Positions 36,065 through 44,140 of a stretch of 64,000 nucleotides of DNA are shown one piece after another. The DNA is from Pseudomonas fulva 12-X (GTDB taxonomy: Bacteria; Pseudomonadota; Gammaproteobacteria; Pseudomonadales; Pseudomonadaceae): NCBI RefSeq assembly GCF_000213805.1, contig NC_015556.1, positions 4,293,001-4,357,000 on the forward strand, written 5' to 3'. The first letter of the stretch is position 1. Each line of letters begins with the position of its first letter. The position numbers and the translations under genes are program-made. The notes below the pieces were generated by a model. It did no database searches, was not told where the DNA came from, and saw only the letters and a list, made by a program, of their open reading frames with translations.

Positions 36065-36853
36065 ATGAAAAATCTAAAAATCAGCGCTATCACCACTTTG
36101 CTTATCGGCCTGTCGGGTTTTGCCCAGGCTCAGGAAACGCCGTCGCACCTGGACAAGGTGCTGGAGAAGGGGCAACTGGCGGTGTGCACCACCGGTGATT
36201 ACAAGCCCTATACCTTCCTGCGCCAGGATGGCGACTACGAAGGCATCGATATCGAGATGGCCCAGTCGCTCGCGCAGAGCCTTGGGGTGAAGGTGCAGTG
36301 GGTGCCAACCACCTGGAAGACCCTGATGCCGGATATGGTGGCGGGCAAGTGCGATATCGGCATGGGCGGTATTTCGGTGACGCTGGAGCGCCAGAAGAAG
36401 GCCTTTTTCAGCAGCACCCTGGATGTCGACGGCAAGATCCCGCTGGTGCGCTGTGAAGACGTGTCGCGTTATCAGACCGTCGAGCAGATCAACAGGCCAG
36501 AGGTGCGCCTGATAGAGCCGGCCGGTGGTACAAACGAGGCCTTTGCGCGGGCTTACCTGCCCAAGGCGCAGCTGAACTTCCACGACAACAAGACCATCTT
36601 CCAGGAGCTGCTGGACAAGCGCGCCGACGTGATGATCACCGACTCATCCGAAGCCCTGTACCAGCAGAAACGCATGCCCGGTCTATGCGCCGTCAACCCG
36701 ACCGCCTACATGCAATACGGCGAAAAGGCCTACCTGCTGCCGCGCGATGACATGACCTGGAAAAGCTATGTGGATCAGTGGCTGCACCTGAGCAAGGCCA
36801 CCGGTACGTATCAGAAAACGCTTGGTCACTGGCTGGCGGTGCCGGGGCAGTAA
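36065..36853 (+). CDS. Periplasmic solute-binding-fold protein, PheC (cyclohexadienyl dehydratase)-like
   Basis: 262 aa. Signal peptide ends at GFAQA. The body is a type II periplasmic binding fold with CTTGDYKPYTF, DIGMGGISVTLERQ, GGTNEAFAR and EKAYLLPRDD, which closely parallel P. aeruginosa PheC in order and wording. PheC converts prephenate and arogenate to phenylpyruvate and phenylalanine in the periplasm. This may be a diverged paralogue with that activity or an amino-acid binding protein; no permease genes adjoin it, which favours an enzyme. The ribosome-binding site is weak. Confidence 0.72.
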   Translation: MKNLKISAITTLLIGLSGFAQAQETPSHLDKVLEKGQLAVCTTGDYKPYTFLRQDGDYEGIDIEMAQSLAQSLGVKVQWVPTTWKTLMPDMVAGKCDIGMGGISVTLERQKKAFFSSTLDVDGKIPLVRCEDVSRYQTVEQINRPEVRLIEPAGGTNEAFARAYLPKAQLNFHDNKTIFQELLDKRADVMITDSSEALYQQKRMPGLCAVNPTAYMQYGEKAYLLPRDDMTWKSYVDQWLHLSKATGTYQKTLGHWLAVPGQ

Positions 36854-36866
36854 CCGCTCACAACAT

Positions 36867-36988
36867 CGTTCCCGCGCTCTGCGTGGGAATGCCTCAGCAG
36901 GACGCTCCGCGTCCGAGCCGCTCGATAGCCAATGCAGATGCGGCGCGGAGCGCCACGGGATGCGTTCCCACGCGGAGCGTGGGAACGA
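36867..36988. repeat. CGTTCCC(A/G)CGC..GCGTGGGAA inverted repeat pair
   Basis: CGTTCCCGCGCTCTGCGTGGGAA at the left end and TTCCCACGCGGAGCGTGGGAACG at the right end, each a hairpin and together an inverted pair around a CTCCGCGTCC/GGCGCGGAGCG core. It lies after the PheC-like gene, before the convergent DUF2474-cio operon. No U-rich terminator is seen. Confidence 0.65.
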
Positions 36989-37040
36989 TCATCAGCGTCA
37001 GCTACGCTCCCCGATCCACCCTACCCGTCAGCAACGGCTT

Positions 37041-37184
37041 CTACGGCGTACTCAACCCCGCCGCATTCATGAACAGCCGCAACAGATATGACACCAACCC
37101 CAGGCTCAGCACGCTGACCGTCCAGATGCCGGCCAGCCAGGCGATGCGTTGCCAGAGGGGTTTCTTTTCGCTGGTGTTGTTCAT
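37041..37184 (-). CDS. DUF2474 small membrane protein, CioX/CydX-like accessory
   Basis: 47 aa: a charged N-terminus (MNNTSEKKPLWQRI) and one transmembrane helix (AWLAGIWTVSVLSLGLVSYLLRLFM). Its ATG shares one base with the cioB stop (TGATG). DUF2474 proteins sit behind cioAB in pseudomonads and play the part of the CydX subunit that stabilises bd-type oxidases. Small size and coupling to cioB support the same role here. Confidence 0.85.
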   Translation of the reverse strand: MNNTSEKKPLWQRIAWLAGIWTVSVLSLGLVSYLLRLFMNAAGLSTP

Positions 37185-38191
37185 CAGTGGTACCCCTGAT
37201 CCGGCGTGACCTTGCCGCGGAACACGTAGTAGCTCCAGGCGGTGTAGACGAGGATGATCGGGATGATCAGCAGCGCGCCGACCAGCGCGAAGCCCTGGCT
37301 TTGCGGCGGTGCGGCGGCCTGCCAGATGGTCAGCGAGCCGGGCACGATGTTCGGCCACAGGCTGATGCCCAGGCCGCTGTAGCCAAGGAAGATCAGCACC
37401 AGGGTCAGCACGAACGGCTTGCTGTTATCGTGGTTGGCCACCGAGCGCAGCAGGTAGAAGAAGCTCGCCAGCACCAGCAGCGGCACCGGGGCGAACCACA
37501 GCAGGTTGGGAAAGGTGAACCAGCGCTCGGCGATGCTCGCCTGGGACAGCGGCGTCCACAGGCTGACGATGCCGATCACCGCCAGCAGCACGAGAGCCAG
37601 TGGCCGGGCCAGGTCGTGCATCTGCTTTTGCAGGCGGCCTTCGGTCTTCATGATCAGCCAGGTGCAACCGAGCAGCGCATAAGCCGCGATCAGCCCCAGG
37701 CCGCTGAACAGCGGAAACGGCGCCAGCCAGTCCAGCGAACCACCGGCGAAGGCACGGCCCTCGACCGGGATGCCTTCGATGAACGCGCCCAGCGCCACAC
37801 CCTGGAAGAAGGTCGCCGCCACCGAGCCGCCGATGAACGCCTTGTCCCAGATATGCCGCTTGTGGTCCTTGGCCTTGAAGCGAAACTCGAAGGCCACGCC
37901 GCGAAACACCAGGCCCAGCAGCATGAACATCAGCGGCAGATACAGGGCGCTGAGCACCACCGAGTAGGCCAGCGGAAAGGCCGCGAACAGCCCGGCGCCA
38001 CCAAGTACCAGCCAGGTTTCGTTGCCGTCCCACACCGGCGCCACGGTGTTCATCATCACGTCGCGCTCGCCCTTGTCGGGCACCAACGGGAAGAGGATGC
38101 CGATGCCCAGATCGAAGCCATCCATGATCACGTACATCATCACCCCGAAGACGATGATCACCGCCCAGATGATCGACAGATCGATACCCAT
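37184..38191 (-). CDS. cioB: Cyanide-insensitive terminal oxidase subunit II
   Basis: 335 aa from ATG 38191 (MGIDLSIIWAVIIVFGVMMYVIMDGFDLGIG), the usual CioB length; GGAGG is 8 bases upstream. ATG 38197, which overlaps the cioA stop as ATGA, is the alternative. Eight or nine transmembrane helices, with the CydB-family N-terminal GFDLGIG and WDGNETWLV motifs. It forms the bd-type quinol oxidase with CioA. Middle gene of cioA-cioB-DUF2474. Confidence 0.94.
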   Translation of the reverse strand: MGIDLSIIWAVIIVFGVMMYVIMDGFDLGIGILFPLVPDKGERDVMMNTVAPVWDGNETWLVLGGAGLFAAFPLAYSVVLSALYLPLMFMLLGLVFRGVAFEFRFKAKDHKRHIWDKAFIGGSVAATFFQGVALGAFIEGIPVEGRAFAGGSLDWLAPFPLFSGLGLIAAYALLGCTWLIMKTEGRLQKQMHDLARPLALVLLAVIGIVSLWTPLSQASIAERWFTFPNLLWFAPVPLLVLASFFYLLRSVANHDNSKPFVLTLVLIFLGYSGLGISLWPNIVPGSLTIWQAAAPPQSQGFALVGALLIIPIILVYTAWSYYVFRGKVTPDQGYH

Positions 38192-38193
38192 GG

Positions 38194-39639
38194 TCATGCC
38201 CTCCCTTCGGCGTGTTCACCGCCGTGGTCACTGTCGTCGGTGCCCTCTTTGGCGGCCGACAGCGGCCGCGCGGGCGTATGCCGGGTGCCCGGCCCGCCTT
38301 CATGCTGATGATCGCCCTCGCCGGTGACCGGCCCCTTGCGCACCAGGCGCATCACGTAGCCGAAGCCGGCGCCGAACACCGCGAAGTACACCACCACGAA
38401 TAGCACCAGGGTCAGGCCCAGCTGCGCGGCGCTGTGGGCCGACACGCCATCGGCGGTGCGCATGATGCCGTAGACCACCCACGGCTGACGGCCGATCTCG
38501 GTGGTGAACCAACCGGCGAGGATGGCGATCAGCCCGGATGGGCCCATCCACAGGCAGAAGTACAGGAACGGGCGCGACCGGTAGAGGCTGCCGCGCCAGC
38601 GCAGCCACAGGCTCCACACACCGGCGAGGATCATCAGCAAGCCCATGGCGACCATCACGCGGAACGACCAGAACACGATGGTCGAGTTGGGCCGGTCTTC
38701 CTTGGCGAACTCCTTGAGTGCCGGCACCTGCTTGTCGAGGCTGTGGGTGAGAATCAGGCTGCCCAGGTACGGCACTTCGATCTTGAAGCGGGTCTCCTCG
38801 CGCTGCATGTCCGGCCAGCCGAACAGGATCAGCGGCGTCGGCTCGCCAGAGCTGTTGTCCCAGTGGCCTTCGATGGCGGCGATCTTCGCCGGCTGATGCT
38901 TGAGGGTGTTGAGGCCGTGGAAATCGCCGATCACCGCCTGCACCGGGGCGACCAGCAGGGCCATCCACAGGGCCATGGAGAACATCTTGCGCATGGCCGG
39001 CGTATCGCGCCCGCGCAGCAGGTGCCAGGCCGCCGAGGCGCCGACGAAGAACGCGGTAGCCAGGAATGCGGCGGTGGCCATGTGCGCCAGGCGATACGGG
39101 AACGACGGGTTGAACACCACCGCGAACCAGTCCACCGGAATCACCCGGCCGTCGACAATTTCGAAGCCCTGGGGCGTCTGCATCCAGCTGTTGGAGGCGA
39201 GAATCCAGAAGGTCGAGATCAGCGTGCCGACCGCCACCATCACCGTCGAGAAGAAGTGCAGGCCCGGGCCCACGCGGTTCCAGCCGAACAGCATCACGCC
39301 GAGAAAGCCCGCCTCGAGGAAAAACGCGGTGAGCACTTCGTAGGCCAGCAGCGGCCCGGTGACCGAGCCGGCGAAATCCGAGAAGGCGCTCCAGTTGGTG
39401 CCGAACTGGTAGGCCATCACCAGGCCGGAGACCACGCCCATGCCGAAGTTGACCGCGAAGATCTTCACCCAGAAGTGGTAGAGGTCGCGGTACACCGTTT
39501 GCCCGGTCTTCAGCCACAGGCCTTCGAGCACCGCCAGGTAACTGGCCAGGCCGATGGTGATGGCGGGAAAGATGATGTGAAAGGAAATGGTGAAGGCGAA
39601 CTGGATGCGCGCAAGATCCAAAGCCTCTAGGCCGAACAT
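38194..39639 (-). CDS. cioA: Cyanide-insensitive terminal oxidase subunit I
   Basis: 481 aa CydA-family quinol oxidase subunit. It has the haem-ligand His in ISFHIIFPAITIG near residue 21, LEAGFLGVMLFGWNRVG, the short Q-loop form, and GRQPWVVYGIMRT near residue 390. A His-rich, charged C-terminal tail follows (HQHEGGPGTRH and later). CioAB reduces oxygen with ubiquinol without pumping protons and tolerates cyanide. A perfect Anr box lies 82 bases upstream; in P. aeruginosa, cioAB is repressed by Anr under low oxygen. Confidence 0.95.
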   Translation of the reverse strand: MFGLEALDLARIQFAFTISFHIIFPAITIGLASYLAVLEGLWLKTGQTVYRDLYHFWVKIFAVNFGMGVVSGLVMAYQFGTNWSAFSDFAGSVTGPLLAYEVLTAFFLEAGFLGVMLFGWNRVGPGLHFFSTVMVAVGTLISTFWILASNSWMQTPQGFEIVDGRVIPVDWFAVVFNPSFPYRLAHMATAAFLATAFFVGASAAWHLLRGRDTPAMRKMFSMALWMALLVAPVQAVIGDFHGLNTLKHQPAKIAAIEGHWDNSSGEPTPLILFGWPDMQREETRFKIEVPYLGSLILTHSLDKQVPALKEFAKEDRPNSTIVFWSFRVMVAMGLLMILAGVWSLWLRWRGSLYRSRPFLYFCLWMGPSGLIAILAGWFTTEIGRQPWVVYGIMRTADGVSAHSAAQLGLTLVLFVVVYFAVFGAGFGYVMRLVRKGPVTGEGDHQHEGGPGTRHTPARPLSAAKEGTDDSDHGGEHAEGRA

Positions 39640-39720
39640 GGACGTGCCCCTCGATCAGAGTTATCGGTTATCGACTTCTTGTTATGGGTGTTGCCGTAGA
39701 CAGCCAAAGCGAAACGCGCC

Positions 39721-39734
39721 TTGATCTGGATCAA
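39721..39734 (-). promoter_or_regulatory. Perfect Anr/FNR box of cioAB
   Basis: TTGATCTGGATCAA is a 10/10 match to TTGAT-N4-ATCAA. It lies inside a wider dyad GCCTTGATC ... GATCAAGGC (39718-39745), upstream of cioA (start 39639). Known Anr control of cioAB supports the call. Confidence 0.85.
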
Positions 39735-39911
39735 CTGATCAAGGCCAGATTACGCCTTCCACCCCCACTTACCAGCGTGGCCGGATGCCGCGCGGCAGGC
39801 TGTCGCTGCGGCGTTCTGACTTAGTTCCGCAGCCGGGCCTCGATGTGCGCGTGATCTGACGAAGGGCAGAAGTGGCCTGGCGCGCGCGGGCGCCGTCCTA
39901 CCCCGCGCTAC

Positions 39912-40051
39912 CAGGCTGTTGAAAAACTACCTACGTTGCCATTGCTGCGTTAAAAACAGCCTCAAAATGCTCATTTACAACACGTAAACTGCGCTTTTTC
40001 GGCTGTTTTTGCCTTGCACTGGCTGCCTCGCCTACGTTTTTCAACAGCCTG
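39912..40051 (-). mobile_element. MITE-like structured element, diverged third copy
   Basis: Perfect 16-bp terminal inverted repeats CAGGCTGTTGAAAAAC / GTTTTTCAACAGCCTG bound a 140-base unit. CTAC occurs on both sides (39908-39911 and 40052-40055), a likely 4-bp target duplication. Internally AAAAACAGCC (39952-39961) pairs with GGCTGTTTTT (40001-40010), and TTTAC pairs with GTAAA within the loop. The interior matches, in reverse orientation, the elements at 57618 and 59424. It has no coding capacity. It ends 34 bases before the TonB receptor start. In the 446-base cioA-TonB gap the remaining stretch 39746-39907 shows nothing recognisable. Confidence 0.75.
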
Positions 40052-40085
40052 CTACCGCCAATGCCGCCTCCCGGAGAACCTGCCG

Positions 40086-42245
40086 ATGCCTGCCCTGCCC
40101 CCGTTCGCCCTGCGCCCCCGCAACCTGCTAGCTGTCAGCCTGCTGGGTTGCGCCGCGCTGCCCGCCGCCCATGCCGATACCACGCCGGGTAGTCTGCAGC
40201 TGGACGGGGTTGAGGTCACCGAGCAGGCGCTGACCGAGCAGCAAGTGGCCGATGCGCAACTCAAGGAGGTACCGGGCGGCACCAATCTGGTGGACATGCA
40301 GCGCGTCGAACAAGGCCGCGTGGCCGGCAATGCCGATGTGCTGGCTTACCAGCCGGGCGTGTATGCCCAGTCGCCGGGCAACGAGGGCATCAAGATCGCC
40401 ATCCGCGGCTCGGGCATCAACCGCGGCACCGGCTCCCATGCCTCCGGCAACCACATCATGCTCGACGGCCTGCCGCTGACCGGCTCGGGCGGCACGCCCT
40501 ACGAGCTGCTCGAGCCCCTGTGGATAAGCCGCGCCGAAGTGCTGCGCGGTGCCAATGGCTTCGATAAGGGCTCCCTGGCCCTGGGCGGCGCCATCGACTA
40601 CATCACCCGCACCGGCCGCGACGCCGACAAGCTGCAGCTGCGTTACGAAGCCGGCAGCCGCGGCTACCAGAAGCGCAGCATCAGCTCCGGCCAGGTGCTG
40701 GGCGATTTCGACTACTACATCAACCTGACCGACAGCGAATACGACGGCTATCAGGATCACTCGTCAGGCAAAGGCAAAGGGGTAGCCGCCAACGTCGGCT
40801 ATCGTCTCAACGACAGCCTGGAAACGCGGTTCTACCTGCGCTACCGCGAGACCGAGCATGACGTCCCAGGCCGCCTGACCAAGGCGCAGATCGAGCACGA
40901 CCCACGGGCGGCCGCTGCCAACAACCTGCGTATCGATGCGCACCGCGACCAACCCGGCAGCACCTGGCTGGCCAACAAGACCACCTGGCAGATCGACGAC
41001 GACTCCACCCTGGTGGCCGGCCTGGCCTATCACCATTACCCGATGGATATCGTCGAGAACAGCTCGCCCAACGGCAACACCTATCGGGTGCGAGTGGACT
41101 ACAGCGACGTGAGCGGCACCCTAAACTACACCCGTCGCCACAGCCTGTTCGGGCTAGACAGCACCACCACAATCGGCTTTCGCAGTACCACCAACCTGCC
41201 GAGCAGCAAGTCCAGGGAAAATGCGGCGCTACCGATCACGGTCGGCGGCACTACCTACCCGACCGGCACCCTGATGCGCGCCTACGAGCACCTGGGCTCG
41301 GACAACGTGCTGCATATCGGCAACGAAACCGAACTGGCCCCTGACCTGTGGCTGACCAGCGGCCTGGCGCTGATCTACACGCGCCGTGAAGTCGAGGTGA
41401 CCTGGCCGGAAACGGGCGACAAGCTCAGCGAACACACCTGGGACTACGCGCCGCGTATCGGCCTGCGCTATCAGCTCAACCCGGACGTGCAGCTCTACGG
41501 CAATATCAGCCGCTCGGTCGAGCCGCCCCACGCCTGGTCGATGCTCTGGAGTTCGCCGCTGCGCTTCCCCAACAGCAACCAGCCGTACAGCGCTCGCCAG
41601 CGCGCACCGATCTCGCTGGATAACCAGACCGCCACCACCTTCGAAATCGGCGGGCGCGGCGACTCCGCGCTGGGCCAGTGGGACGTGGCCTATTACTACT
41701 CGCTGGTGCGCCATGAGCTGCTGACCGTGCCGGTCGAAACCAATGTGTTCTCCGAGGCCAACGCCAGCCCGACCATCCACCAGGGCATCGAGCTGGGCCT
41801 CGACAGCCCGTTGTGGGACGGCGGCGCGGCCGGCGCTCTGGCCTTGCGCCAGGCCTACACCTTCAGCGACTTCCATTACCGCGACGACGCCACCTTCGGC
41901 GACAACCGCCTGCCCGGCCTGCCCCGCCACTACTACCAGGCCGAGCTGCGCTACAGCCTGCCGAACGGCTTCTACGCCGGCCTCAACACCCAGTACGCCT
42001 CCAAGGTGGCGGTGGATTACGCCAACTCCTACTACGCCGACGCCTACGCCATCTTCGGCGCGACCCTGGGCTACGCCTCACCGAAGGACGACTGGCAAAC
42101 CTGGCTGGACCTGCGCAACCTGACCGACAAACGCTACGCCGCCACCGTCACACCGGGCTACAACGACAACGGTGCCGACGTCGCACGCTCGACACCGGGT
42201 GAGGGTTTCGGGGCATACGTCGGGGTGTCCTACAGCTTCAATTGA
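40086..42245 (+). CDS. TonB-dependent outer membrane receptor
   Basis: 719 aa from ATG 40086, with GGAG 9 bases upstream. Signal peptide to about residue 30 (AALPAAHA). The plug domain (about 40-210) contains GIKIAIRGSGINRG, IMLDGLPLTGSGGTPYELLEPLWISRAEVLRG and GGAIDYITR. The 22-strand barrel ends in the terminal aromatic FGAYVGVSYSFN. The order is FecA/FhuA-like, suggesting a ferric siderophore or similar ligand, but no sigma/anti-sigma pair or ABC transporter genes are adjacent. The promoter region has been taken over by a MITE-like element. Confidence 0.88.
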   Translation: MPALPPFALRPRNLLAVSLLGCAALPAAHADTTPGSLQLDGVEVTEQALTEQQVADAQLKEVPGGTNLVDMQRVEQGRVAGNADVLAYQPGVYAQSPGNEGIKIAIRGSGINRGTGSHASGNHIMLDGLPLTGSGGTPYELLEPLWISRAEVLRGANGFDKGSLALGGAIDYITRTGRDADKLQLRYEAGSRGYQKRSISSGQVLGDFDYYINLTDSEYDGYQDHSSGKGKGVAANVGYRLNDSLETRFYLRYRETEHDVPGRLTKAQIEHDPRAAAANNLRIDAHRDQPGSTWLANKTTWQIDDDSTLVAGLAYHHYPMDIVENSSPNGNTYRVRVDYSDVSGTLNYTRRHSLFGLDSTTTIGFRSTTNLPSSKSRENAALPITVGGTTYPTGTLMRAYEHLGSDNVLHIGNETELAPDLWLTSGLALIYTRREVEVTWPETGDKLSEHTWDYAPRIGLRYQLNPDVQLYGNISRSVEPPHAWSMLWSSPLRFPNSNQPYSARQRAPISLDNQTATTFEIGGRGDSALGQWDVAYYYSLVRHELLTVPVETNVFSEANASPTIHQGIELGLDSPLWDGGAAGALALRQAYTFSDFHYRDDATFGDNRLPGLPRHYYQAELRYSLPNGFYAGLNTQYASKVAVDYANSYYADAYAIFGATLGYASPKDDWQTWLDLRNLTDKRYAATVTPGYNDNGADVARSTPGEGFGAYVGVSYSFN

Positions 42246-42291
42246 TGAGTCGGCAGCGGCACACCAGGCAAGGCCCGCCGCTGCGCATCAT

Positions 42292-43590
42292 TCAGTCCAC
42301 CGCATACCCAAGCGTCCGCGGCAACCACAGGGCAATCTCCGGGAAGATCGCCACCAGCACCAGCGCGCTGCCCATGATCACCACGAACAGTAGCGCCCAG
42401 CCGACCGTCTGTTCGAGCCTGATCTTCGCCACCTCGGTGGTCACCAGCAGGTTCACCGCCACCGGCGGGGTGAATTGGCCGATGGCGATGTTCATCGCCA
42501 GCAGGATGCCGAACCACACCGGGTTCCAGCCGAAATGCTGCATCACCGGAATCAGGATCGGCATGAGGATCAGGTAGATGGAAATCGCATCGAGCAGCAT
42601 GCCCACCAGCAGCACGGCGAGCATCACCAGGATCAGCAGGGTGGTGCCGTTATCCGAAAGCGAAATCATCCACTCGGCCAGATGACGGAAGGTGCCGAGC
42701 ATGGTGCCCGCCCAGGCGAAGATGCCGGCCAGGGCGATGATCAGCATGACCACACCAGAAATCACCGCCGCTTCACCGCACAAACGCCACAGGCTGCGCC
42801 AGTCCAGCTCGCGGGTGAGGAACAGGCCGACCAGGATGCCATAGGCCACCGCCGCCACAGCCGCTTCGGTCGGCGTGAACAGGCCACTGCGCAGGCCGCC
42901 GAGAATCAGGATCGGCGCGAACAGCGCCGGTAGCGCATCCTTGAAACTGGCCCAGAGCGGTGGCCGCTCCTCGCCCTGTGGCGCTTCCCAACCATAGCGA
43001 CGGGAGATCAGCCACACCGGCAGCAACAGGGTCAGGCCGGCGAGGATGCCGGGGAACAGGCCGGCGGCGAACAGTGCGCGCAGGTCCACGCCGGGCACCA
43101 CGATGGAGTAGAGAATCAGCGCGATCGACGGCGGAATCAGAATCGCCGTGGAGGCCGATGCGGCGATCACCGTGGCCGAAAACGGCTTGGGATAACCCGC
43201 CTTGGTCATGCTCGGCAACATCACCATGGCCACTGCCGCGGCATCCGCTGGGCCGGAACCGCTCATCCCGCCCATGATCATGCACACCAGCACGGCGACC
43301 ATCGCCAGGCCGCCATGCCGCGGGCCGATCACCGCCTGGGCGAAGCGCACCAGCCGCACCGCCACGCCGGCCTTCTCGAACACCAGGCCGGTGAGGATGA
43401 ACAGCGGGATGGCGATCAGCGGGTACTTGGCCACGCTGTTGTAGGTGTTGGTGCCAAGGGTGGCAAGCATGTCCGGCGACAGGCCGGCAACGATGCCGAT
43501 GGCGCCAGCCAGGCCGAGGGCGAAAGCCACCGGCACGCCCACCGCGAGCAACGCGACGAAACTCAGAACCAGCAACAGATCAGGGCTCAT
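42292..43590 (-). CDS. dctM: TRAP transporter large permease DctM
   Basis: 432 aa, about 12 transmembrane helices, typical DctM N-terminus (LLVLSFVALLAVGVPVAFALGLAGAIG), GGMSGSGPADAAAV near residue 107, and FTPTEAAVAAVAYG near 240. It overlaps the dctQ 3' end by 11 bases. Last gene of dctP-dctQ-dctM and convergent with the TonB receptor gene. A weak 7-bp GCAGCGG/CCGCTGC stem at 42251-42282 lies between them, without a T run. Confidence 0.92.
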   Translation of the reverse strand: MSPDLLLVLSFVALLAVGVPVAFALGLAGAIGIVAGLSPDMLATLGTNTYNSVAKYPLIAIPLFILTGLVFEKAGVAVRLVRFAQAVIGPRHGGLAMVAVLVCMIMGGMSGSGPADAAAVAMVMLPSMTKAGYPKPFSATVIAASASTAILIPPSIALILYSIVVPGVDLRALFAAGLFPGILAGLTLLLPVWLISRRYGWEAPQGEERPPLWASFKDALPALFAPILILGGLRSGLFTPTEAAVAAVAYGILVGLFLTRELDWRSLWRLCGEAAVISGVVMLIIALAGIFAWAGTMLGTFRHLAEWMISLSDNGTTLLILVMLAVLLVGMLLDAISIYLILMPILIPVMQHFGWNPVWFGILLAMNIAIGQFTPPVAVNLLVTTEVAKIRLEQTVGWALLFVVIMGSALVLVAIFPEIALWLPRTLGYAVD

Positions 43591-44056
43591 CGCTGATCCT
43601 CCCGCGCAGGCGATCGAGGGTCATCTGGGTCAGGCGCAGCAGCATGAACAGGCTCAGCAGCGGCAGCCACACCACGTACCACCAGTTCGGCAACCCCATG
43701 CCCGGCGACTCCGATTGCCACTGGTATTCCTCCCAGGCGAACCGCCCGCCATACCAGCTGACCAGACCGAGCACCAGCACACCGGCGAGCCACTGCACGA
43801 CGATCAGCGGCGTGCGCAGACGCGGGAACAGCTGCTCGAGCATGCCGATGCGGATATGGCCGTTGCGGCGCAGCGCCACCGAAGCGCCGGCGAAGGTCAG
43901 CACCACCAGCAGGAACACCGAGAGTTCCTCGGTGAAGGCGAACGAGGCGTCGGTGAAATAGCGCACCACCACGTTGGCCAGGCTGATCAGGCCGATCAGC
44001 GCCAACGCCAGGGTGGCCAGCACGCGCTCGATGGACGCGTCCGGTTTATTGCTCAT
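43580..44056 (-). CDS. dctQ: TRAP transporter small permease DctQ
   Basis: 158 aa with four hydrophobic helices and the DctQ segment RYFTDASFAFTEELSVFLLVVLTFAGASVALRRNGHIRI. ATG 44056 has GAGG 5 bases upstream; the frame's upstream start at 44083 is less likely. Coupled to dctM by an 11-base overlap and 84 bases downstream of the dctP stop. Confidence 0.92.
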   Translation of the reverse strand: MSNKPDASIERVLATLALALIGLISLANVVVRYFTDASFAFTEELSVFLLVVLTFAGASVALRRNGHIRIGMLEQLFPRLRTPLIVVQWLAGVLVLGLVSWYGGRFAWEEYQWQSESPGMGLPNWWYVVWLPLLSLFMLLRLTQMTLDRLRGRISDEP

Positions 44057-44140
44057 AAGAACCTCAACGAAACGGCAGGCCACCCAGGCCCGGTTTGCGC
44101 AACCTGGTTGGCGCCCGATAAGACGGCTAACGCAACGGGG

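Noticed and set aside
42251..42282. Terminator between the TonB receptor and dctM
   Set aside because: A 7-bp stem exists, but the loop is long and no T run follows on either strand.
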